A stretch of 64,000 bases of DNA from positions 14,302,755 through 14,366,754 of the forward strand of contig CM119266.1 of NCBI GenBank assembly GCA_051294375.1, written 5' to 3'. The position numbers were made by a program, and so were the translations under genes. The notes below the pieces were generated by a model. That model was not told the DNA's origin, ran no database searches, and worked only from the letters and a program-made list of their open reading frames with translations. Shown piece after piece: positions 24,477-34,630 of the stretch. Each line of letters opens with the position of its first letter. Within the stretch, counting starts at the first letter, position 1. This stretch comes from Paraspadella gotoi. Its lineage: Eukaryota; Chaetognatha.

Positions 24477-24486
24477 TCACCATGGC
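24477..24486 (+). promoter_or_regulatory. Start-codon context of TBX20
   Basis: The first ATG of the long open exon sits in TCACCATGGCG, a strong eukaryotic initiation context (C at -1 to -2, A at -3, G at +4). A second in-frame ATG follows two codons later, and another is at codon 43. I chose the first because of its context and because in-frame stops precede it. Confidence 0.65.
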
Positions 24487-25550
24487 GATGGAATCGTCGC
24501 GTCTCTGTCGATCGCCCACGATGCCATCCGCGGCGCCGTCTCTTCCCGGCGTTCGTCGTCCGGCGCCGTCGCCTCTCCCAACCTTCACTCACACCAAAGC
24601 GCCCAAGATGTTCGCAGCATCGGCGTCCAAAATCGGCGCTGGTTCAGCGCCTGCTCCTTCTTCGCCTTCGCGATCCTCTCCATCGCCGCCAATCGATCCA
24701 CAGTCCCGCGCTTCTGGCGGCGACGTCGCTAGATTGAGCGGCGTTTCCTCCAAGCGGCGCGCCTCGGCGTCGCCGCCGTCTCCTCCTCAGTCGCGCCCTC
24801 GAACGGTGTCGCCGCCGGAAGTCGGCGTCGTCGGAAAGACGACGTTCTCCGGACGGCGAGCTCCGGCGCTGTCGCCGAGACGCGAAGTCAACGTCGGTGT
24901 GGTCGACGACAGTTTCTCGCGTTCATCCTCTCCGGGCGCCTCACCTTTGCCCTCGCCAAAACCCTACCTCTCTCGTCCTCCGCCGCCTTCGGCCTCGCCC
25001 TTACCTTCTCCCAAACCTTACCTCTCCCGCCCTCCGCCCTCGGAATCGCCCGACGTTGATCCCGTCTCCTCGCCGCCTCCGGCCGCCACCGCGCCCGCCG
25101 GGTTGCCCCCTCCTCCCTCCATGCACCACCCACATCCCGTTCACCCACTCCACCACCCGATGCCACTTCGTCATCCCCACCACCCTCACCCACACCACCT
25201 CCTCCACCCTCGCCACCCCCACCTTCTCGTCAACGGACTCTCTTCTTCTCCTCAAAAGCCCCAACTCTCTCTGAAGGCGTCGGCGTTTTCCATCGACTCT
25301 CTCATCTCCTCCAAAGCCGCGTCGAAGGGTGACCCGCCGCCGGCGCATTCCTCGCCGCAGCCCCACCATCCCGCCGCCGCTGCCGCAGCCGCCGCGGCCG
25401 CCGCGGCCCTCTCCCGGGCCCACTCGCCCCCGATTCACGGGATGGCTTCTCACCCGCTGGCCATCCCCCACGCGCAATTCGCGGCCGCCGCTGCCGCCGC
25501 CGCCGTCAAGGGAAGGAGAGCCGAGGAAGATCACGCGATGGCGCCTTTGG
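24482..25550 (+). CDS. TBX20: TBX20 exon 1 (N-terminal, eh1-like motif)
   Basis: Encodes residues 1-356 plus one base (phase 1). In order: a Ser/Pro-rich start; a tandem 16-residue repeat [16 protein letters not shown] at 153-168 and 171-186; a His/Pro-rich stretch (about 213-248); the conserved block [17 protein letters not shown] (258-274); poly-Ala of 12 (298-309); and a second poly-Ala of 8. The splice donor is TTTGG/GTAAGA at 25,551, chosen because splicing there restores PLEKFVE, matching PLEQFVE of vertebrate TBX20. The frame would otherwise run on to a stop at 25,663. Vertebrate TBX20 has only a few residues before KPQLS, so this N-terminus is greatly extended, about 250 residues longer. 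Confidence 0.9.
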
Positions 25551-27253
25551 GTAAGAAATTGCGTAGAGGCGTAGTCTTTTTGGTTTCACGATTGTTTTTT
25601 TTTTCGCAAGACCTCTGTCGAAAAACGCCCTTTGGGTGTAGAACTGAAATTAAAGATTCGTGACCAATACGACGATATTTCCGAATCTTTACTTTTATTT
25701 CCGCCTCCTACAAAAAATATGTTCTTTTAATTTTCTGTAATGAAAAATGAAAAAAAAAACGCCCAGAAGACGAGCAAAATGAAGTGGGCGGTTCAACAGA
25801 ACAGAAATCTTGCCATCCCACCTTCAAAGTAAATCGCTATTATACGTGTAACGATCGCTACATAAAAAAAGTTCCACCCTTTCACAAAAACATTCGAAAA
25901 ATATTCGTTGCACTCAGTAGATTAAACGTTTTATTTTACAATTACTGAAACTTTTGAAGTTATGAGTAATGTGTGATTGCCCCCACAAAATTCTTAATAT
26001 TTTTTTCGATAATTATTATTATTAATTTATTAGTATTATTATCGATCGTTACTTATCGAGTCAAGGGGGTAATAGAAATTAGCACGTTCGGTTCTCTAAC
26101 TCGTTCGTCGATCTTTCTATCTCTATAAATTTCGGAGGAAAATGGGAAAGCCTCTCCTCCCTTCTCGGCGGTCGTAAATCGATTGTGCGGATCAATGTAT
26201 CGCCGATTCTCTAGACTCGATACAGGGTGCGTCGAATTATTTTAAAGCTTAACGTCGCCTGGATTTTTAGTCAGTTATTTTCGAGAGAACCGACGTTTTG
26301 TATGATTTTTAAAAGTAAGCGATTTTATGTGTAGTTAAGTTCAGGATACATTCTTGTTTGTATTCTACTTTTTTTTTTATTTTAGTAACTTTAAATTCCT
26401 TCGATTCACTTCCGTATGTCCGAACACTCACTCCCTTATTTTTTTATCCAAAGGGCCGCCCCCTGTACGGCCCTTCGAGAAGTGCCTGATATAATGATTA
26501 ACCGCGGGTCTTAACATTTGTCCTCGCGTCTTCGGTGGCCCTCCAATGGAAAAAAAAGAAGAGGAACCGAAATAAAAAAGAAAGTTTCGTGGAAAAAAAA
26601 AAAGAAAAGCCGCGCGGCGGCGCTGACACGACCGTAATTCAACTCGCCCGTCAAACCGGGGCGGGAAAACGAATTACACTTTTGACTTTTATACTTCGTT
26701 GCCGCTGATATAGTGGGAAATGATAATGGCTTTTTTTTCGGACGATGACCAAACCCAAAGTTAAGGCGTGAGAATGAAGAAGTCACTCGTTAGTGACTGT
26801 GTGGTTTCCATGTAATTTTTTTTTTTTTTTTTTTGGAACGCGTCACGTGATCTTGGCGGCGTTGCTTCTTTTTGGTGTCGGCTCCTTGACATGATCCCTT
26901 TTGGTGTTGCATTATTAAAAATTTTTAAAAAACCGACTTTTAAAAAATTATAGTATGCTCACTTTTCCTATTCTTTGTTTCGATAAGAGAATCTGAAAAA
27001 AAAAAACCGGTAGAACTTTAAAAATGAAGTCATTATCCATTTTTGCCTCTAATTAAAAGACTCCGTTGAATTATTTTCGGTTAAAATTTGACAAGATTGT
27101 TAATTAGCGTAAACGTTGGAACGTAATTATTGAAAAACATTGGCCCTAATTATGTTGATAACCGTCAATTTATATTAAATTTCATAGCAGAAAAGAGTAA
27201 ACTGTTTTCCTTATTGTTTTCGTCTTCCTCTGTCTCAGACTGTCTGTTTTTCC

Positions 27254-27299
<46 letters not shown>

Positions 27300-29305
27300 C
27301 GGATTACGGATTTTTTTGACAAATTGAGTCGATTTTCTTCGCGTTTATTGATGACTTGTCGTCGCTCCCTCGACCCGAGACATCCTTTCGCTCAAGGGCC
27401 CAATTTTTGGGGGGAAGAAGACGAGACGGAGGAAATCGAGGAAGTGAAGGAGGAAGAGAGAATGAAAGGGAGGAAGATAAGGGGAGATAGTGATATGGGT
27501 TAAGCCTCTAGGAAAGGTGAAAGGGTATGGTACCTGGGAAAAAGATTGAAGAGCGAAAAAAGGTCAAATGTTGTGGAGTGTAGAAATGAAAGTCCTTACC
27601 CTCTATCACCCGCCTCCTTTTCCAATCTCCCTCTCCTTACTCTCCCACGTCCCTACCCCTATTTCCCTTACCTTCCCTTTCCCTCCCTTCTCACCTCGCC
27701 GAACATCGAGTCTCATCATTATCCTGATAAATTGACTTTTCTCTCGCCACACGTTAATGATCGCCCTTTTCGTTCTGTGGCAACATCGACCACCCAAGAA
27801 TTCCCCCTCGAGAACCATCATCATTATCGTCGTCGTCGTCGTAGTCGTCTCTCGATCCCTCCATTGTTCATACATATCCATTTCGTGATATCAAAAAAAT
27901 AAAAGAAAAAACAAAATATATTTTCTATAAATAAATGTATACTTTAAAAAAAAATCGGCGGAGAGGAAAGTCCGTTTTTCGTTGGGTTCATATGTCAGGT
28001 TGTCACGGTTGTCACGAATGTCACGGTTGTCAGTAAGAATCGGATCTCAATTTTTTTTTATTTCTGTTTTTTTAATACTTCGATGGGGGGAATTCTCTTT
28101 TCTTTTTTTTTCTTTCCCATCGTTGTTCTTTTGTTCGAGTCATTTCGCTCTCCTACAACTCTTTTTTTTTCTTTTATTTTATTTATTTTAATAAACTTGT
28201 TTGTTTTTGTTTTTCGTCCTCAAAAGGAAAAAAGATACGTTTCATACTTGGCGGTGGGAACTCGGAATTATTTTCTTCGGGACTTTCAAATTTATCTTTT
28301 GGAGAAATTCTAGATTTAGATCCCAATTTTTTTTGATCCGCAGCTCCATTTCAATTTCAGAGCTAAAATCTTTCTTTTTATTTATTTTTTCTTATTTCTA
28401 GTAAAAGGAAATTATTATGGCGAAAAACGTTAAGTCGAATAATACGATTTGGATTTTTTTTTCTTTTTAGTTTTTCTTCTCTGAAATATATCGAGACAGA
28501 CTTTACTTTTAACGACGGAAAAAATGCGCGGAATGAAAACAAATTTTAAAAATTCCACATTTCGCTTTCTCTCTTTCCTTCCCCTCCCTTCCCTTCCCTT
28601 CTTTTCCCTTCTCTTCGCTTCTCTCACTTTCCCTTACCTTCATTTTCCCTTTATTTCCATACTTTTTCTGATCTTCCATCTCCTTCGCTTCCTTTCCCTT
28701 TGCGTCTATTTCCTTACCTTTTTCTTAACTTTATCTTCTTTTTATAATTTTCTTCTCTTTCCTTTTATACGTACTTTCTCTTCACCTCCCTTCCCTTCCC
28801 TTTACCTTCCCTTCCCTTCTCTTCCCTTCTCTTCCTTTCCCTTCCTTCCCTTCCTTTCCCCTTCCCTTCCCTCCTTCCCTTCCCTTCCCTTCCCTTCCCT
28901 TCCCCTTCCCTTCCTTCCCTTTTACCTCTCCCTTACCTTCCTTCCTAATTCCCTTTACCTTCCTTATCCCCGCAGAGAAATTCGTGGAGACGACGACGAA
29001 GACTTACCAGGATTCGAACCACGTCTCCCCCTCTTCCTCCTCCTCCTCTTCGTCCAAGTCTTCCCATCGGGCGGATCTCAGCCCCGGCGCGGTCCCGATT
29101 ACATCCGGGCCTTTCACCTCTCCGGCAGCCGGGGTTTCCCCCGGGGGGTCCTCTGGAGCGGGCAGTGTATCCAGTGAGTTTAATCTTATACATACTTATT
29201 TATAAAGTCATAAAACTAAAAATCTCTTGGTAGATTAATTATAATTTATTTATTTATTTATTCATTTATTCATTTATTCATTTATTAATTAATTAATTAG
29301 TTAAT

Positions 29306-29384
<79 letters not shown>

Positions 29385-29619
29385 CTTATTTATTTATTTT
29401 TTTTTAATTTATTTATTTATTTATTTATTATTTATTAATTATTTGTTTTTTTAATTTTATTTCCTCTATTTCAGACGGGCCCGGAAGCAATACTGGCATG
29501 GTGGTGCAGCAACAAGGCTCCGAGGATCTGTCATCCATCCAATGCCACTTGGAGACCAAAGAATTGTGGGACAAGTTCAACGAACTTGGAACAGAGATGA
29601 TAATCACAAAGTCAGGGAG
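24482..29619 (+). CDS. TBX20: TBX20-class T-box transcription factor, 5' part (three exons)
   Basis: Joined exons 24,482-25,550, 28,976-29,173 and 29,475-29,619 give 470 codons plus two bases, open throughout. Seen directly: a Ser/Pro/His/Ala-rich N-terminus; an eh1-like FSIDSLISS (residues 269-277) inside [22 protein letters not shown] across the exon 1/2 junction (356-361); and the T-box start [10 protein letters not shown] through [12 protein letters not shown] (448-471). From the family: vertebrate TBX20 has KPQLSSRANAFSIAAL, then EQFVE, then [12 protein letters not shown], in that order. TBX20/midline/H15 proteins are nuclear DNA-binding regulators in heart, segment and neuron development, and the eh1-like motif recruits Groucho/TLE corepressors. 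The remaining T-box exons (RMFP onward) are not found in this window. Orthology to TBX20 rather than another T-box class is well supported. Confidence 0.9.
24938..25045 (+). repeat. Internal coding tandem repeat in TBX20 exon 1
   Basis: Two adjacent 54-bp units each encode [16 protein letters not shown] followed by two differing residues. Over the 16 shared codons I count ten base differences, all synonymous, which indicates an old duplication kept at the protein level and supports translation of this exon. Confidence 0.85.
27262..27296 (+). repeat. (CT)n microsatellite in intron 1
   Basis: Pure CT run of about 35 bp. Confidence 0.95.
27993..28033 (+). promoter_or_regulatory. Array of five TGTCA motifs
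   Basis: Five TGTCA words start at about 27,993, 28,001, 28,010, 28,019 and 28,028, spaced 8, 9, 9 and 9 bp, mostly as GGTTGTCAC. TGTCA (TGACA) is the core bound by TALE homeodomain proteins such as Meis/Prep/TGIF. Whether this is a regulatory cluster or a short tandem repeat cannot be told from sequence alone. Confidence 0.4.
28560..28970 (+). repeat. Polypyrimidine tract with (CCCTT)n before exon 2
   Basis: About 400 bp almost free of purines on the plus strand, with a clear CCCTT pentamer repeat at 28,786-28,922. It ends directly at the splice acceptor of exon 2 (CCCCGCAG). It serves as an unusually long polypyrimidine tract and has a mirror-symmetric composition that could allow triplex formation. 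Confidence 0.85.
28976..29173 (+). CDS. TBX20: TBX20 exon 2 (linker)
   Basis: 198 bp, entering and leaving in phase 1, encoding residues 357-422. It begins [16 protein letters not shown], followed by a run of eight serines and a Ser/Pro/Gly-rich linker ending AGSVS. The acceptor is CCCCGCAG at 28,975 and the donor TCCA/GTGAGT at 29,174. The EKFVE start continues the LEQFVE-type motif that follows the eh1-like region in vertebrate TBX20. The rest is a flexible linker with no domain. Confidence 0.88.
29174..29474 (+). other. TBX20 intron 2, filled by an ATTT repeat
   Basis: 301-bp intron, GTGAGT to TATTTCAG. About two thirds of it (29,240-29,455) is (TTTA)n with ATTC and AATT variants. Apart from the splice signals there is little else. 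Confidence 0.88.
29240..29455 (+). repeat. (TTTA)n tetranucleotide microsatellite
   Basis: About fifty units of ATTT/TTTA with short ATTC and TAAT variants, lying inside TBX20 intron 2. Confidence 0.95.
29475..29619 (+). CDS. TBX20: TBX20 exon 3 (start of the T-box DNA-binding domain)
   Basis: 145 bp, entering in phase 1 and leaving in phase 2, residues 423-470 plus two bases of R471. The N-terminal part is [14 protein letters not shown]. From C446 it reads [12 protein letters not shown], then [13 protein letters not shown](R). This is the conserved opening of the T-box and is closest to TBX20 ([24 protein letters not shown]) rather than to TBX2/3 or TBX1. The donor is GGGAG/GTGAGT, cutting within the arginine codon just before the RMFP segment, a place that fits T-box gene structure. 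About 150 further residues of the domain must be encoded downstream. Confidence 0.93.
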
Positions 29620-29944
29620 GTGAGTACAGTTTTTCTTTTTTCTTCCATTTTTGAGTCTTTTTTTTCGTCTTTCAATGGTGAAGAACAAAGAGAGAAAAAA
29701 AAACGAAATATCGATCGCTCGGTCTCTTTCTAAATAAGAGGTTAGGAAAAGAAATGCTTTTGATTTTACGCGAGTAATAAATTAACTTTAAAATTATGAC
29801 TTATTCGCTTTTCATTAAGACAAAAAAAAACCGCGAGAGAAAGAGAGAGAAAAGTCATTGGAGGTGTCGCTGACTCGGCATTGACGAGTGAGCTGCCAAA
29901 ATAAATTAAAAATTTAAAAAACTGGAAGCGTCGACGATTTTGGA

Positions 29945-30025
29945 GTTTATTGATGAGGCATTCGCATTCCGGTGGTCGGGAGTTCGATCCCAATCGACTT
30001 CCGATTTTGAAAAAAAACAGATGTA
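29945..30025 (+). mobile_element. tRNA-derived SINE fragment
   Basis: GAGGCATTCGCATTCCGGTG then GTCGGGAGTTCGATCCC is the familiar layout of the anticodon arm and B box of a tRNA-derived SINE (GCATTCGCCTTCC..GGTTCGATCCC). The A-box half is missing or degenerate, and the body that follows is not recognised. Confidence 0.5.
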
Positions 30026-30286
30026 GTGATATTAAGATCACCATCAGCGGCAGGAATATAGCGGCGACGCCCTTCGAGGTGCAATGGTGCATTTGTGGCA
30101 TGAAATACCCTGTTACCCGATGTTTCTTTTCTGTGGAGCATCGATGCTTCGAACGTTATATCCTCGATGCCGTAAATGCCGCGGATGCCGCAGCCGACGC
30201 TTCATCGATGCCCAAACCGATTAGATCTTTTTTTTCCGAACCTTTACCACCGGCGAAAGCAATAAATACACATTTTCTTGTCGAAA

Positions 30287-30289
30287 GAG

Positions 30290-30338
<49 letters not shown>

Positions 30339-30362
30339 GAGAGAGAGAGAAGAGGAGAAGAG
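30287..30362 (+). repeat. (GA)n microsatellite
   Basis: Imperfect GA tract following a TCGAAAGAGAG lead-in. Confidence 0.95.
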
Positions 30363-31619
30363 AAGAACAGAGAAAAGGAATCGAGGTAAATCGATGTCCA
30401 CCCTCCGCGAAATAAAGGGAGATTTTATCTAATTTTAAGAATGAGACGGTCCGCTCATAACGAGTATCCGATGGAACCTCGACGACAGACGAGTTTCTTT
30501 AAAATATCGTTAGATTAACAAGAATATTCTCAAATATCACGAAGCCAGAGCATTTTTTTAAAAATTGGTTTGCGATATAGTTTATGATTTGTTGTGTAAA
30601 TATTTATAATATTCGCGAGTACAACGTTTACCTTTTAAAATTACAATTTGGGTCGTAACTCAGCCGCTTTTCTTTTCCTCATAGTCATCCACCCAAAGTA
30701 TAAATCGCGATCGGAAGGCGAAACAAAACGCGATGCCACCCAAATTCTCATTTTTCATTTTTCTTTTTCGATCGAGAAATTAAAAAGAAAACACACAAAC
30801 ACACACACACACACAGAGAGAGACTCACACGAAAAACAGAAATGGTTTATGATATCGAGTTTTTTTTTTCCGAGATCGATCTTTTTTTCGAAGTCATTGA
30901 TTCGAAACGCGAGAAATTATGGGCGCTTTTTCGAAATCAAATCCGAGGAAATATTATCGACTTTTTTTTTTCTGAGACAAGCGGACGAATTTTCGCCCTT
31001 TTCTTTTCCGAGTCAAATCAGGAATGAGTTACGATCGGAGACGAGTAGATAAGTTTAAATCGACAAGAACTTTTAGCCGTAAATTCTATAAGCGAACGGT
31101 TTGTGCAATTGAGGGAAAATCAAGGGAAGCAGTGAGCAGTGAATCGAGCCTTTCATAGTATGCTTTGTCCCCTTTGGCTTCGTCAGGTATTGAAACGCAA
31201 AAAAGTTAATCTAGTTGATATAAAAACTAATTCAATTATTTTATGTCACTGTGTCCTTGCATAATGATAGATTACAATCAACCAAACTGTCTTGCTAATG
31301 ATTCAAATCATAACGAGATCTAACCACGACTTTGCCTCTAAAAAATAAATTTCACGTTGACTCGACTCACAACTCGGTTTCACGATTTCGCAATTCGTCA
31401 ACCGCCTCACGAATTTTCAAGCCAAGACCCACAATTCAAGTTCGCCTTCACAACACCCCCACCTCCTTATCCACTCCCACCCATCCCCGCCACAACCACC
31501 TCCTTTCTCCCACGCGCGAGATATGGCAGAAGGAAAAGCCAAGACGCCCCACGCTTCTGCCTCTCAATGACAGATTGGCAAATTGGCAACTTCGCGAATT
31601 GGCAACATATCTTGGTAGT

Positions 31620-31621
<2 letters not shown>

Positions 31622-31694
<73 letters not shown>
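31622..31694 (+). repeat. (CT)n microsatellite
   Basis: A pure CT run of about 36 units, one of the few uninterrupted long tracts here. Confidence 0.97.
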
Positions 31695-31697
<3 letters not shown>

Positions 31698-32439
31698 CGT
31701 TAATTTCGGGTAAGGGCCCCATTTCCATGCTCTGAACCCCTTTCCTCTTGACGCAAACGGCTTCGCGGTCTCACTATATTTTTTTCCCTGGTTATTTTTT
31801 CGCCAGAATTCTCTAGGTTTTTTTTCGATGCGGCGACGCATCTCTCTAAGAGAACAAATCGCACGCTTTATCGCTAACAGTGAGCGCATCGTCATAATAG
31901 AATCTAAATTATTAGTCTTTCAGTAAGCACTTGTTTTAATGTGATTCCGATCGTGAAAACCTACTGTTTCAAAATTACTTTCGGTTCTTTTAAATTCTCC
32001 TCTCAGCATCTGCCTTCTCTCAGATGTCGCTGACATGAAGGGAGTGCCACGCCCAGAATCGAAAATCAACTCGCGAGGTTTTCTACTCTTTCCTTTCACC
32101 TCGAAACCGACGCGACGAGAATGTAGAGTCTGGGATTAGCGCTGAACTCGATTCTTCTTTCTAATGTAGGAGGGGAAAGTCCTTTTCTGCTCTACTCGCA
32201 TTGTTCTTGCGGTTGAAAATTTCTTAAATAAGGGTCCAAACCAATAATAAAAATAATTATAGTTATGAGAGCATTTATATTATATCTTATTGAGTAATTT
32301 GAGAAAAAAAAATGTTGTTTTGATTTAACTTTTCCGTCTCATTCGACGTCGGGTCTAACGGAAATGGTTGGTCCATCAATAACCGAGTATGAGGCCGCTG
32401 TTATTTCAACGACAATAAACTCTGCGCCGCGCAGGTGCC

Positions 32440-32545
32440 TTCTCTCTCTCTATCTCCTCTCTCTCTTCTCTCTCTCTCTCACTATTCCTCTCTCTCCTCT
32501 CTCTCTCTCACTCTTCTTCCTCTCTTCCTTCTTTCTCTCTCTCTC
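32440..32545 (+). repeat. Imperfect CT-rich tract
   Basis: CT dinucleotides broken by CCTCT and TTCT units. The SLSL-type frames over it are not genes. Confidence 0.85.
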
Positions 32546-34588
32546 AACGCCCCTATTTCCCGGAAGTTCTGGCAGACTTTTCCACTTCCTCCGAATCCCC
32601 GTTGTTTATGGCGGCGGCGCTGGCGTACGGGCGTGGCGTCGTTTCTGGTGGCGGCTTGGCTATTGCGCCTTCTGCTATTATGCGTTTTTTTTTTTCGGTA
32701 GCCCCGTAACTCCCGGAATGCACAGAATGCATTCCACGATTATTCCGAATAATTTACATAAAAACATCCGTGAAAGAACTTTTTTTTTCACGAATCGTCG
32801 TTTCCGCATTTTTTTTAAAAAGAAATAAAATCTCACGGAGAAATAAATCTCGCTCGTTGAGTGAATTTCCGGTTTTCAACTTCAAAGAAAACTATAAAAA
32901 ATTCTAACGGAGTCTTTCACCTTTTTTTATTTTATCCGGTTGATAATTCTTGAACTCAAATATTTTTTTATTGTTTGAAATTTGAAATTTATTATTTAAG
33001 ATATGAATAGTTTCTTTAAAACTATGCTGCTGTGACTTCATGTCAATTAAATTGCTTTATATTCGTTTGTTCTTTTATTATGTATTAACGTTGAATAAAA
33101 ATTCGACCGTAGTCGATTGGAATCTAATTATATCTTTGAACTACATGTTGCATATTTTATTTTTTGAAATTGTTAGAATTTATTTTTTACTTAAATTTTT
33201 TTTATATTAATAACAACGCTGCTATTTAAACTGCATTTTTTTTCTTCTAAATTCACCCGATCGATTTAATCAAATTTGTTTAAAAAAAAAAGATCACTAA
33301 AGTCATGTCATGTCACCGTCAAGAAAAAAAACCTAAATCCAATAGCCGAAACTCGCTTTCCTTTTTTCTCTCTCCTCTCAATTCCGAAATATCTTATCCG
33401 ACGGAATCTTCGACGAGTCACCGACAAAACCGAGCAAAACCGCGATATGCAAATGAGATTTTTGCGTCGCCGCAGAATCGGAACCGTCGCTCGCGTGGCT
33501 ACCGCGCGGTGCCGAGAGATGAGCCATTACGATAAGGCAAATTTATTCATTGGAGAAGGATTCGATTCTGCCTCTGTAAAAAAAAAGAGGGGCAGCAGCA
33601 GCAGCTCGGGCTGACGGAGCAGCGGGGTTGTCGGAGGCGGCGCGGAGTCTCTTTATCGCCGACTCTCATCGCTCGAGAAGCGAAATCAGATTTAGACCCG
33701 AGCATCGAGCGCGGGGTGCATAGCGGTGAACGCCTTTACTATGGAAATCTCGTGTAGCTTTTTATAAATATTCAACTAAAAAGCTTTACTAGAGAAATAT
33801 CATTTTTTAGCGATCCTACTTTTTGTACATCAAAATTCTCAAAAAATAATTATAACTATCAGTGTCAAGAAAACTCGCAAAATACGAATGTTGAAGCAGT
33901 GGAACGTGAAAAAAAAGCCGGAGCGGGCGGTTTCCATGGCGACGTAAATGGAGCTACTCGTTTTCGATCTCGTCCTCGACGCCACTCTTCCTTGCCCCTT
34001 CCCCCTATCCCCCCCCCCGACGAACAACTCTGACGTAACCCCGAAGCGGCGATTGGATCGAAGACACTAAATCAGCGACGCGCGAATCTTCGGCGGCAAA
34101 TCAACCGAACGAAGCCGAGAGATTTATCCGGATTTCCCGTCGAGGCGAGGGTGCGCTCTGTTGAGGGGGAGGGGGATTTGAAGGGGCGACGCGTGCGGGG
34201 CTGGATTTGGGGTGATGTGACATTCAGGTGACTTATTTGCCAGCGGCACAGTCTGTTTGCAGAAGTGACTTCATTTGGTGCGTTTTCTTTGTGTTTTTTG
34301 TTGGTGAGACTGAAGACTGACGAGTCCGAGAGAGATCGAGAGAGAGGAAGAGAGAGAAGAGAGAGAGAATAGAGAGAGAGAGGAAGGAAAAGAGAGAGAG
34401 AAGAGAGAGAGAGAGGAGAGAAAGATCTTTTGCCAGTGTTATGCTTTGGTTGGAATTTTTGGTAGGAACTAGCAGAGTGGATATATATTAGGAGTTGAGT
34501 TGTCAGGTCTCTTGTCTAACAGGAGTAGTTGGTGAAAGGAGGGGTCAAAAAGGAGTGGATTAAGGAAGAGAGACAGGAGAGGAAGGAG

Positions 34589-34630
<42 letters not shown>

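Larger units (their letters stand above)
25551..28975 (+). other. TBX20 intron 1
   Basis: 3,425 bp from GTAAGA to CCCCGCAG. The left half is AT-rich with T-runs. It contains a CT microsatellite (27,262-27,296), a TGTCA motif array (27,993-28,033), and ends in about 400 bp of nearly pure pyrimidine including a CCCTT repeat. No coding exon is seen inside, and no transposon is recognised. Confidence 0.85.
29620..34300. other. Downstream of exon 3: probable intron 3, no T-box exon seen
   Basis: AT-rich non-coding sequence with CA/GA, CT and T-run simple repeats. I looked for the RMFP continuation, for SWLVAGKADP and for NSMHKYQPR and saw none. It includes a SINE-like fragment (29,945-30,015), a GA tract (30,287-30,362), a CT tract (31,622-31,694) and a broken CT tract (32,440-32,545). 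Confidence 0.65.

Noticed and set aside
24888-25534. Minus-strand and alternate-frame open frames of 80-177 codons over TBX20 exon 1
   Set aside because: Shadows of the GC-rich coding exon; the plus-strand frame is supported by TBX20 similarity, splice phase and synonymous repeat divergence.
25551-25663. Extension of TBX20 exon 1 to the stop at 25,663
   Set aside because: The GTAAGA donor at 25,551 restores a conserved motif when spliced; the read-through tail is unlike TBX20.
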